This document shows, piece by piece, positions 1 to 5,649 of a stretch of DNA of 5,649 nt (position 1 is the stretch's first letter; each line of letters begins with the position of its first letter). The notes under the pieces were generated by a model that had not been told where the DNA came from, made no database searches, and worked only from the letters and a program-made list of their open reading frames with translations. Location of the stretch: positions 1 to 5,649 of the forward strand of contig CALDEO010000035.1 of NCBI GenBank assembly GCA_937942465.1, read 5' to 3'. This DNA is from an uncultured Saprospiraceae bacterium. GTDB lineage: Bacteria > Bacteroidota > Bacteroidia > Chitinophagales > Saprospiraceae. A program made the position numbers and the translations under genes.

Positions 1-15
1 TTCCTTGTGCTACGT

Positions 16-66
16 ATTGTACAGATTATTTAAAACTTTTTACAATAGCTTTAAATCCTGTACAAT
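16..66. repeat. 9-bp perfect inverted repeat with 33-base spacer
   Basis: ATTGTACAG (16-24) and CTGTACAAT (58-66) are exact reverse complements. Each arm contains the self-complementary hexamer TGTACA. The spacer is AT-rich and not followed by a T run, so it is not a standard terminator. It could be a pair of protein-binding half sites or the edge of a small repeat element. Confidence 0.55.
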
Positions 67-123
67 CAACAATTGCCTAGAATATCAGGCAAGGCCGCTG
101 TTAATTAGAATACTTCAATTTAG

Positions 124-150
124 CCTATAATTAACATTATGTTAAGTAGG
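124..150. repeat. 15-base palindrome with a flanking 4-bp extension
   Basis: TTAACATTATGTTAA (131-145) is a perfect 7-bp inverted repeat around a single central base. CCTA (124-127) and TAGG (147-150) can extend it across a small asymmetric internal loop. The near-zero spacer argues for a dimeric DNA-binding site more than an RNA hairpin. No adjacent gene start inside the window would be controlled by it. Confidence 0.5.
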
Positions 151-206
151 ATTATTCGGTGTACATAGTATATCACCCTACAACCGCTTAAAACCTTATA
201 TTCTTA

Positions 207-244
207 AAACAAAAACGGACTGAAGAATGCCTCTCCAGTCCATT
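207..244 (-). terminator. Rho-independent terminator after the DUF853 gene
   Basis: On the minus strand, GGACTGGAGA (241 down to 232) pairs with TCTTCAGTCC (226 down to 217). This gives a 10-bp stem with one G-U pair and a 5-base loop GGCAT. The T-rich run GTTTTTGTTTT follows (216 down to about 206). A few A-U/G-U pairs can extend the stem outward into bases 242-244. It lies about 57 bases after the stop at 301 and probably ends the transcript of the minus-strand cluster. The opposite strand has no comparable T run, so it looks unidirectional. Confidence 0.88.
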
Positions 245-300
245 AATTATATCTACAGAATCTAAGTAATAAGTACTAGATACTACTTTCTCTATCTACA

Positions 301-1890
301 TTAAAACCAACTACTTTTTCTTCTCGTACTTCTACGTCTTGTAGTTTTGATTCCTAATACGCCTAAGAGCCCACGTGTTAATTCTCTAGCGATTGTTCTA
401 CCTACTTGACGCGTCGTTGTATTTGACAATACTTTTTCCATTGTTGACTTCTCAGCTCTGCCTCTTCCTCTTGTAGTTGTTTTAGCTGCTGACTCCTGTT
501 GCTTAGCAAGTTCTTCTTGAGCCTCTGCAGTATGAGCATCTTCAAGTTTACCAGTCAATATTTCATATGCGCTTTCACGATCTACAACTTCATTATATTT
601 CTTAACCATATATGAGTCATCTACAATTTCATCGATTTCTCCTGCACTCAGTACATCCATACGAGATTGAGGAGCTCTGAGCATCGTATGTACAAGTGGT
701 GTAGGTATACCCTTCTCACTCAGCGTTGTTACGATTGCTTCACCGATACCTAGCCCAGTCAATAACTCGTCTACATCATAATGATCCGTGAGTGGATAAT
801 TTTGAGCAGCTAATTTTATTGCTTTTCTATCTTTTGCTGTGAATGCTCTTAATGCATGCTGTATTTTCATACCTAGCTGACCAAGTACTTCATCAGGGAT
901 ATCATTAGGATTCTGCGTTATAAAGAATATCCCAACTCCCTTAGATCTTATCAACTTAACAATCGCCTCTATCTGATCTAATAATGCATCACTAGCTTGA
1001 TCAAAAACTAAGTGAGCTTCATCTATAAATATTACTAATTTGGGTTGACCCACATCTCCTTCCTCTGGAAATGTAGCATATATCTCAGCAAGAATCTGAA
1101 GCATAAAAGTTGAAAACAACTTTGGCTTATCCTGTATATCTGTCAACCTTAAAATATTGACAAACCCCTTCCCTTCTTCATTGACTCTGCAAAGGTCATC
1201 TACTTCAAATGATCGCTCACCGAAGAATATTTCAGCCCCTTGTTGTTCCAATTCTATAATTTTACGAAGTATCGTTCCTATAGATGCTGTAGACATTCTA
1301 CCATACTCTTTAGTCACTTCGTCTTTTCCTTCATCGCTTATGTACTGAAGGACTTTTTTCATATCCTTTAAGTCCAACAATGCATAATCATTATCATCGC
1401 AATACTTAAATACTACCGCTACAATACCTGATTGTGTATCGTTAAGATCCAGTATTTTAGAGAAAAGCACAGGGCCAAATTCACTTACTGTTGCTCTTAA
1501 TCTAGCACCTTTTTCATCAGATAATGTCAAAAACTCTACTGGCGAAGTACCAGCAACAAATGGCAAACCTATACTCCCGTGACGTTGATCAATTTTAGGA
1601 TGACCTGGACTCTCAGCAGCAATACCACTTAAGTCACCTTTGATATCCATCAACAACGATGGGATCCCTGCAGATGACAACTGCTCTGCCATTACCTGCA
1701 ATGTCTTAGTCTTACCCGTACCTGTGGCACCGGCTATAAGTCCATGACGATTTAGTGTTTTTAATGGGATTCTTACCAATGTATCAGTACATACCTCACC
1801 TTCGAGGACGGCACCACCCAGTATGATACTATCACCTTTGAAAGTGTATCCTTTATTAATTTCTTCTATAAACTGCTCTTTGTTAGCCAT
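301..1890 (-). CDS. HerA-like P-loop ATPase, DUF853 / YjgR family
   Basis: Member of the FtsK/HerA ATPase superfamily, DUF853 (HerA_C) branch, related to E. coli YjgR, whose function is poorly defined. HerA proteins are hexameric DNA translocases that pair with NurA nucleases in archaea; transferring that role here is inference. Walker A is GATGTGKT (54-61), followed by a DIKGDLSG stretch (82-89) characteristic of the family. Walker B is LVIFIDEAH (285-293, D290/E291). TQNPNDIPDEVLGQLG (325-340) covers the sensor region, and R348 or R355 is a candidate arginine finger. Residues 450-490 are a low-complexity, charged linker. The tail (491-529) carries the family's RQVGRTIARELTRGLLG-like helix and ends in a very basic RRRSTRRK stretch that could contact nucleic acid. 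At 529 residues it is close to the usual family length, so it looks complete. There is no membrane segment, so it is cytoplasmic. ATG at 1888-1890, no Shine-Dalgarno, stop TAA. A candidate promoter lies just upstream and a terminator about 57 bases downstream. Confidence 0.95.
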   Translation of the reverse strand: MANKEQFIEEINKGYTFKGDSIILGGAVLEGEVCTDTLVRIPLKTLNRHGLIAGATGTGKTKTLQVMAEQLSSAGIPSLLMDIKGDLSGIAAESPGHPKIDQRHGSIGLPFVAGTSPVEFLTLSDEKGARLRATVSEFGPVLFSKILDLNDTQSGIVAVVFKYCDDNDYALLDLKDMKKVLQYISDEGKDEVTKEYGRMSTASIGTILRKIIELEQQGAEIFFGERSFEVDDLCRVNEEGKGFVNILRLTDIQDKPKLFSTFMLQILAEIYATFPEEGDVGQPKLVIFIDEAHLVFDQASDALLDQIEAIVKLIRSKGVGIFFITQNPNDIPDEVLGQLGMKIQHALRAFTAKDRKAIKLAAQNYPLTDHYDVDELLTGLGIGEAIVTTLSEKGIPTPLVHTMLRAPQSRMDVLSAGEIDEIVDDSYMVKKYNEVVDRESAYEILTGKLEDAHTAEAQEELAKQQESAAKTTTRGRGRAEKSTMEKVLSNTTTRQVGRTIARELTRGLLGVLGIKTTRRRSTRRKSSWF

Positions 1891-1915
1891 ATATGAGTGG
1901 TTGTTGTATTAAGTT

Positions 1916-1939
1916 ATTACAAATATATCCATTTGTAAT
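1916..1939. repeat. 9-bp perfect inverted repeat in the nuclease/DUF853 gap
   Basis: ATTACAAAT (1916-1924) and ATTTGTAAT (1931-1939) are exact reverse complements separated by 6 bases. The dyad overlaps the candidate TATATTTG box on the minus strand. It is AT-rich with one GC pair per stem and no following U-run in the minus direction, so it is a poor terminator for the nuclease gene. An operator overlapping the promoter, or a weak plus-direction hairpin, are alternatives. Confidence 0.6.
1920..1927 (-). promoter_or_regulatory. Candidate Bacteroidota-type -7 box (TATATTTG) ahead of the DUF853 gene
   Basis: The minus strand reads TATATTTG, an exact match to the TAnnTTTG -7 consensus of Bacteroidota primary-sigma promoters. 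It lies 29 bases before the ATG, which would leave a leader of roughly 24 bases. No TTG or TTTG -33 element is seen at the expected spacing of about 19-21 bases, so the call is tentative. If real, the DUF853 gene can be transcribed independently of the two genes upstream. Confidence 0.35.
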
Positions 1940-1985
1940 TATTTTGACGAGTATATCTGCTCAGAGTAACGAAACAAGATCGCTT

Positions 1986-2897
1986 CTATCGCTGTTTGTT
2001 CCAGATCTCTACCCTACTTTTATACTTTCGTTTATCCGTTTTCCATTTTCGGACATTGAAGCGACTTTCTATTTCTTCTTCTTTAGAGTCATCTATCAAT
2101 TCATCAAAAAAGTTAATTCCAGTTATCATTTCTACTTCGTCTACAGAGGTAGCATAGTCATCTATTGGTCTATCCAATACTTGATTTTCCATTATATATG
2201 CTATTGATTCTTCCGTAGATGGATCGTACAATATCTTATAGAACTTAGGTGGTATTGCGATCTCGTTATACCCTATCGTCTTGTAGTTATTGCCCATTAT
2301 TGGTCCTGTCACTACATAGATCATTCCTTTGTCGAGAGCCCAGTCTCGTACATTCTCTTCGAGCTCCTTCCATATACCGTTATTAAATCCTCTTAGCTGA
2401 GGTGTCATATTACTCATATAGAAGCACTGCTTCATCGCTCGCTGATCGAATGCCATGTCTCCTGCAGGTGCTAGGTGCCCTCGAGTATAGCCAGAGTGAG
2501 TGTAGTCGCCATGCTTAGCAGATTGAGTACTTACCATGGGGTCTACGTGATATCGCTTTGATCTTTTGACATTCTTAGCATTGAGACTTTGAGCAGTCAA
2601 TGGATATGCAACCCAAGATGCTATTTCAAGATCTTCTACATAGCATAACGAATAGTGATCATGATCTACTCGCTCTCCCTTACAATCAGAAGGTATGTAG
2701 TTTCTATTAGCATCACTTATAGGATTGATTTCTACTTGTGTATTGCTATGACTCCTCGTACCGCCAACACTATTGAGAGACCGATATAACCATACAAATC
2801 CGACTCCAAGTAAGATCATAAATATAAATACTCGGATCATTAATCCACCGAATCCTGACTTATCTCTTCTTTCGTGATTTCTTCTGAATTTTGCCAA
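1986..2897 (-). CDS. Membrane-anchored DNA/RNA non-specific endonuclease (NUC1 / beta-beta-alpha-metal family)
   Basis: Predicted Mg2+-dependent sugar-non-specific nuclease that cleaves DNA and RNA, like Serratia nuclease and NucA. The catalytic segment GYTRGHLAPAGDM (136-148) supplies R139 and the general base H141. N172 and E180 in the FNNGIWKELE segment have the 8-residue spacing of the family's metal-binding Asn and its Glu. PQLRGFNNG and VVTGPI are further family hallmarks. The usual DRGH motif is TRGH here. A basic N-terminus (K3, R5, R6, R10, R11, K13) precedes a hydrophobic segment at about 20-37. This implies a type II membrane anchor with the nuclease outside the cytoplasm; C72 and C85 could then form a disulphide. 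The reading frame opens at TTG (2895-2897) with an in-frame TAA 11 codons upstream (2928-2930) and no in-frame ATG before M20 (2838-2840). TTG is preferred because it keeps the basic flank of the anchor. The C-terminus is also basic. Stop is TAG. The gene sits 100 bases after the AAA+ gene and 95 bases before the DUF853 gene. Confidence 0.93.
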   Translation of the reverse strand: MAKFRRNHERRDKSGFGGLMIRVFIFMILLGVGFVWLYRSLNSVGGTRSHSNTQVEINPISDANRNYIPSDCKGERVDHDHYSLCYVEDLEIASWVAYPLTAQSLNAKNVKRSKRYHVDPMVSTQSAKHGDYTHSGYTRGHLAPAGDMAFDQRAMKQCFYMSNMTPQLRGFNNGIWKELEENVRDWALDKGMIYVVTGPIMGNNYKTIGYNEIAIPPKFYKILYDPSTEESIAYIMENQVLDRPIDDYATSVDEVEMITGINFFDELIDDSKEEEIESRFNVRKWKTDKRKYKSRVEIWNKQR

Positions 2898-2941
2898 AGG
2901 GTTTTGTTTTAGTTTGGGTTTGATAAGTTACGGTCATGACG

Positions 2942-2990
2942 CCATTTCACATTGTATTACATTGAGATAATGTGTCATTTAAAAAAATGG
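2942..2990. repeat. Compound inverted repeat between the AAA+ and nuclease genes
   Basis: CCATTTCACATT (2942-2953) is complementary to AATGTG (2969-2974) plus AAATGG (2985-2990), with a 15-base loop and a 10-base one-sided bulge (2975-2984). A competing small hairpin, ACATT-GAGAT-AATGT, shares part of the sequence. On the minus strand, a run of seven T starts about 9 bases after the AAA+ stop, without a stem before it. No TAnnTTTG promoter is visible in this 100-base gap, which favours read-through into the nuclease gene. It could be a weak terminator/attenuator or an operator. Confidence 0.45.
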
Positions 2991-2997
2991 TTATTCT

Positions 2998-5625
2998 TTA
3001 TCCATTATTAAAACCGATACCTTTTCTGTTAAAAGCATTTTTATCCAATTCAAAATTAACTTTCTCTACATCGATGAGTTCTATTAAGGTATTTTTTCTA
3101 GGGTCTTCTACAGATTTCTCTAATGACATTCTAAGGTTTTGACTTTGGATGATCTCCAATATCAACTTGCGTACTGTCCTTGCATTTCCAAAATATTTGT
3201 CCTTGGATTGATGTAGTAATTTAAATTTAGTTTTAAGTAACTTTTTGGCTTCACCATATATTTTATAGCCTTCTTTCTTGAGCATCTCTATTGCAATAGA
3301 CACGAGATCATCAACACCATAATCATCGAAACGTAGTATTTTATCAAATCTAGAACTCAGTCCTGGATTAGCCTTTAGGAATCGCTCCATATTATCAGGG
3401 TATCCTGCTGCAAATACAAAGAACTCCCCTCTGTCATCTTCCATCCTCTTGAGTATCGTCTGTATTGCTTCATTGCCAAAGTCTCCTTGTTGACTGTTGA
3501 ATGTTGTCAATGCATAGGCTTCATCTATAAACAATACGCCACCTATTGCCTCATCCAGTCGTTCCGTGGTTTTTATAGCGGTCTGCCCTACAAATCCTGC
3601 GATGAGACCCTGACGATCTGTTTCGATCATATGGCCTCTTTCTAGTATTCCTAGTGCCTTGTATATCTTAGTAAGTATTCGGGCAACGGTAGTCTTACCA
3701 GTCCCAGGATTTCCGACAAACACAGTATGTAGGAAGAAACGCTTCAATACGTCCTTATCTGATTCTCTGTAGTATTGTACGACATTAACTAGATCTTTGA
3801 TCTCCTTCTTGATGTTTTCTATTCCGATAAGGGCATTCAACTCACCTAGTGAATCATCGAGCAATTTGTAATCTACCGGTATACTGGGTAGTAATTTATT
3901 GGACTTCTGGTCTATAGATTGTACATCTTTGATCGAGATGGATTGCATCTCATCCTTAGTTGTTCTTGTAGGGTTTTTTCTTGACATAATCCGTAGGCCG
4001 AGATTAAACTTGGCTTTCTCTACGAGCTCATGTACATATCTGGCATTACCAAAACTGATATCTCTTTTACGATATGCATTGGTGATGATCTCCTCTAGCA
4101 ATACTTTTGCAGAGTCTTTAAAATGAACTTCCTTTTCTTTACTTGCGTAATCTGCAATTTGCGTAAGCTCTTGAGGTAAATAATCTCTAAACTCAAAAAA
4201 GTGTCTAAACCTTGACTTTAACCCAGGATTACTATCTATAAAGTGCTTCATTTGTTTAGGATATCCAGCTACGATCACTGCAAAGTCCCGTGGCCCATTG
4301 GACATCTCCTTGACCAATATTTCGATCACTTCTTTACCAAAGTCTTTACTATCATCATTGGCTCTAGCAAGCGCATATGCCTCGTCTATAAAGAGTACTC
4401 CTCCCCTAGCCTTTTCGATAGCTGCCTTGACTTTAGGCGCAGTCTGACCTATATATTCACCTACAAGATCTACTCTATCTACTTCATGTACATGCCCCTT
4501 GGCAAGGAGTCCCATCTTACGGTACAGCGTTCCCATCATCTTGGCGACGGTAGTCTTACCGGTACCAGGATTACCTGTAAATACGGAATGTATATTTATG
4601 TCCTCAGTTTCTTCAAATCCTTTTTCTTTCCTGAGTTGTAAAAACTGAATGTATTGAGCATGTTCCTTTACTCTAGTTTTAATCTCATCTAGCCCCACTA
4701 AATCTTCCAGCGTGGTTAATACTTCTTCAAAAGTCTTCTTGGACTCTTCGTTATCTTCGTCTACCAATAACTCTCCTCTACTTGGTATCAATACAGAAGC
4801 TCTACCTGCCTCAGACTCCTCCTCTACTCGCAGCATTACAGTAGCTAGGCACTCGTCCATAAAGACAACCTCAATGGTGTAGTCCCCTTCTTTCCAAGAC
4901 CCTTTGACATTGGATCCCCAACCAGCAGTAATATTGATGAATTGATCCTCTTTCTTGACCAATTGTAGTCTTGTGACTTGTCCTTTAAGTTCTTTGGCTT
5001 CGTTATAAAATTTAATAAATAACTCAAAATGCCAATCTGCCTTGGTGTAAATATTCTCAAAAGCTAGTTCTGAATATACGTATCGAGTCTCCTCTGTCGA
5101 GAATGCTTGTAAGTACTGTCTCTCATTCTCATTGACATCATCATATTGCCCTTCGTATAGTTGGACTTTATTGAGTTTGACAAAAGGGTTTTCTTCTAAA
5201 AATCCACTTCCTGAATCCTCGACATAAAAATATTTAGTAGCTACTTTAACCCCATCTACCCATGCCTCCCAGTAGTAAGTTCCTCTTTTCCAGAATACAC
5301 CATTTTTTTTATTGCCCCACCCCTCTCGTAAGTAAACTATGTTATCATATTTAGATACTTTACGTTTAAATTTGAGAGCACATATTTCTTTCTTATTCTT
5401 TTTAAGCTGAAAGCATTTAATCTCCATATTGACCTCCCATGCAGACTCGTCATAGCTTTTATTGACAAATGATAACTCTGCATAGATATAGCTAGTCGTC
5501 TGACGATCAAATACTTGTCTATATTTTTTATTGTTGTCTGCAAGCCACTCAGTAGATGAGTATACTTTAAGTGCTTTAAACTTATACAACTTCCTCTCTG
5601 TGTCTGGCGAATGCCCTTCTTTCAT
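2998..5625 (-). CDS. Tandem CbbX/SpoVK-type AAA+ ATPase with duplicated N-terminal beta-rich domain
   Basis: Predicted cytoplasmic ATP-driven protein remodelling machine; the substrate is unknown. Residues 13-137 and 148-270 are two diverged copies of an unrecognised beta-rich domain. A short acidic linker leads to AAA+ domain 1 (about 300-545): Walker A GNPGTGKT 351-358, Walker B with D414/E415, pore-loop-like YIGQ 391-394, AGYP sensor-1 region 453-456, SRF with candidate arginine finger R472, and sensor-2-like GNAR 526-529. AAA+ domain 2 (about 585-830) repeats the plan: GNPGTGKT 638-645, D701/E702, FVGQ 678-681, AGYP 740-743, SRF R759, GNAR 813-816. Both sites look catalytically complete. 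The FIDEAYAL and GQTA motifs are typical of the CbbX/SpoVK/EccA clade, whose members are often single-domain proteins of about 300 residues. No signal peptide or membrane segment is visible. The ATG at 5625 has no clear ribosome binding site, and the 8 codons upstream to the window edge are open, so the true start may be further right. The gene ends with TAA, 100 bases before the nuclease gene. The family call is firm; the biological role is not known. Confidence 0.93.
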   Translation of the reverse strand: MKEGHSPDTERKLYKFKALKVYSSTEWLADNNKKYRQVFDRQTTSYIYAELSFVNKSYDESAWEVNMEIKCFQLKKNKKEICALKFKRKVSKYDNIVYLREGWGNKKNGVFWKRGTYYWEAWVDGVKVATKYFYVEDSGSGFLEENPFVKLNKVQLYEGQYDDVNENERQYLQAFSTEETRYVYSELAFENIYTKADWHFELFIKFYNEAKELKGQVTRLQLVKKEDQFINITAGWGSNVKGSWKEGDYTIEVVFMDECLATVMLRVEEESEAGRASVLIPSRGELLVDEDNEESKKTFEEVLTTLEDLVGLDEIKTRVKEHAQYIQFLQLRKEKGFEETEDINIHSVFTGNPGTGKTTVAKMMGTLYRKMGLLAKGHVHEVDRVDLVGEYIGQTAPKVKAAIEKARGGVLFIDEAYALARANDDSKDFGKEVIEILVKEMSNGPRDFAVIVAGYPKQMKHFIDSNPGLKSRFRHFFEFRDYLPQELTQIADYASKEKEVHFKDSAKVLLEEIITNAYRKRDISFGNARYVHELVEKAKFNLGLRIMSRKNPTRTTKDEMQSISIKDVQSIDQKSNKLLPSIPVDYKLLDDSLGELNALIGIENIKKEIKDLVNVVQYYRESDKDVLKRFFLHTVFVGNPGTGKTTVARILTKIYKALGILERGHMIETDRQGLIAGFVGQTAIKTTERLDEAIGGVLFIDEAYALTTFNSQQGDFGNEAIQTILKRMEDDRGEFFVFAAGYPDNMERFLKANPGLSSRFDKILRFDDYGVDDLVSIAIEMLKKEGYKIYGEAKKLLKTKFKLLHQSKDKYFGNARTVRKLILEIIQSQNLRMSLEKSVEDPRKNTLIELIDVEKVNFELDKNAFNRKGIGFNNG
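4816..5589 (-). repeat. Two diverged tandem copies of an N-terminal domain inside the AAA+ gene
   Basis: This is a protein-level internal duplication: copy 1 is residues 13-137 (about 5215-5589) and copy 2 is residues 148-270 (about 4816-5184). Matching landmarks occur in the same order. They are RQ..F (36-39) versus RQ....F (169-175), YxYxELxFxN (46-55 versus 182-191), a lone W (63 versus 198), GWG (102-104 versus 235-237), WKxGxY (112-117 versus 244-249), and a closing strand ending in an acidic stretch (YVED versus VEEE). The alternating hydrophobic pattern and the WKxGxY turn suggest an immunoglobulin-like beta-sandwich. That fold is inferred, and I do not recognise a named family. Confidence 0.8.
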
Positions 5626-5649
5626 ATCTCTTAATCTAAAGCTTAAATT

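Larger units (their letters stand above)
1..206. other. Non-coding stretch downstream of the cluster, with dyads but no supported gene
   Basis: No ORF with a start codon and recognisable product is seen here on either strand. Besides the two repeats listed separately, there is a 6-bp hairpin TTGCCT/AGGCAA (73-78 and 87-92) and a GGTG/CACC pairing near 158-177. Three TGTACA palindromes start at 18, 59 and 160. No tRNA, rRNA or CRISPR structure is recognised. The plus strand is open in frame 2 from base 2 to a TAA at 128-130, which could be the tail of a gene to the left, but its translation resembles nothing I know. Confidence 0.6.

Noticed and set aside
2..130. Plus-strand frame open from the left edge to a TAA, possible C-terminus of a neighbouring gene
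   Set aside because: About 42 codons without a stop can occur by chance. The translation is Cys-rich and unfamiliar, a second plus frame is also open for about 25 codons, and no terminator follows. The sequence to the left would decide.
1157..1348. 63-codon open frame on the plus strand
   Set aside because: Antisense to the DUF853 gene, low-information composition, no start context.
1893..2207. 104-codon open frame on the plus strand
   Set aside because: It lies mostly antisense to the nuclease C-terminus and has a Phe/Tyr/Ile-rich composition expected from reading that strand backward. No recognisable motif.
3899..4126. 75-codon open frame on the plus strand
   Set aside because: Antisense to the AAA+ domain 1/2 linker region. 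No motif.
3686..4560. Shared 14-base string at the two Walker A sites (3686-3699 and 4547-4560)
   Set aside because: Explained by the identical GKTTVA motif in both AAA+ domains with similar codons. Not a recombination repeat.
4243..4641. 132-codon open frame on the plus strand
   Set aside because: Fully antisense to AAA+ domain 1, which has intact motifs. No family resemblance.
4845..5060. 71-codon minus-strand frame inside the AAA+ gene
   Set aside because: Out-of-phase shadow of the second N-terminal domain copy.
5337..5543. 68-codon minus-strand frame inside the AAA+ gene
   Set aside because: Out-of-phase shadow of the first N-terminal domain copy.
1..5649. CRISPR array, tRNA, rRNA, insertion sequence or prophage genes
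   Set aside because: No regularly spaced repeats, cloverleaf, transposase motif or phage structural gene is seen on either strand.

Overview
The window is a fragment of an AT-rich bacterial chromosome, most likely from the phylum Bacteroidota. Four things point that way. None of the three start codons has a convincing Shine-Dalgarno sequence. There is a TAnnTTTG-type -7 box upstream of one gene. Arginine codons are often AGA. The protein types (DUF853 ATPase, membrane-anchored NUC1 nuclease, tandem CbbX-type AAA+ protein) fit the group. Genus cannot be decided from the sequence.

All three convincing genes lie on the minus strand, so the cluster reads right to left. First (5625 to 2998) comes an 875-residue protein. 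It has two diverged copies of an unrecognised N-terminal beta-rich domain, followed by two complete CbbX/SpoVK-type AAA+ ATPase domains. Its reading frame is still open at the right edge, so its N-terminus and promoter may lie outside the window. Second (2897 to 1986) is a 303-residue DNA/RNA non-specific (NUC1 family) endonuclease with an N-terminal membrane anchor and a probable TTG start. Third (1890 to 301) is a 529-residue HerA-like ATPase of the DUF853/YjgR family. The two gaps are 100 and 95 bases. A well-formed intrinsic terminator follows the third gene at about 207-244. Co-transcription of all three is therefore plausible, although a possible internal promoter sits directly ahead of the DUF853 gene.

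The remaining non-coding sequence is informative. Each intergenic gap contains a dyad: a 9-bp perfect inverted repeat overlaps the candidate promoter at 1916-1939, and a compound inverted repeat occupies 2942-2990. The left 206 bases hold no supported gene but several inverted repeats and three copies of the palindrome TGTACA.

How the genes might work together is inference. Two are P-loop machines (a HerA-like DNA-translocase relative and a protein-remodelling AAA+), and between them is a nuclease predicted to act outside the cytoplasm. They could be unrelated neighbours, or a linked module for nucleic-acid processing or defence. The most distinctive element is the duplicated N-terminal domain fused to a double CbbX-type AAA+ protein.
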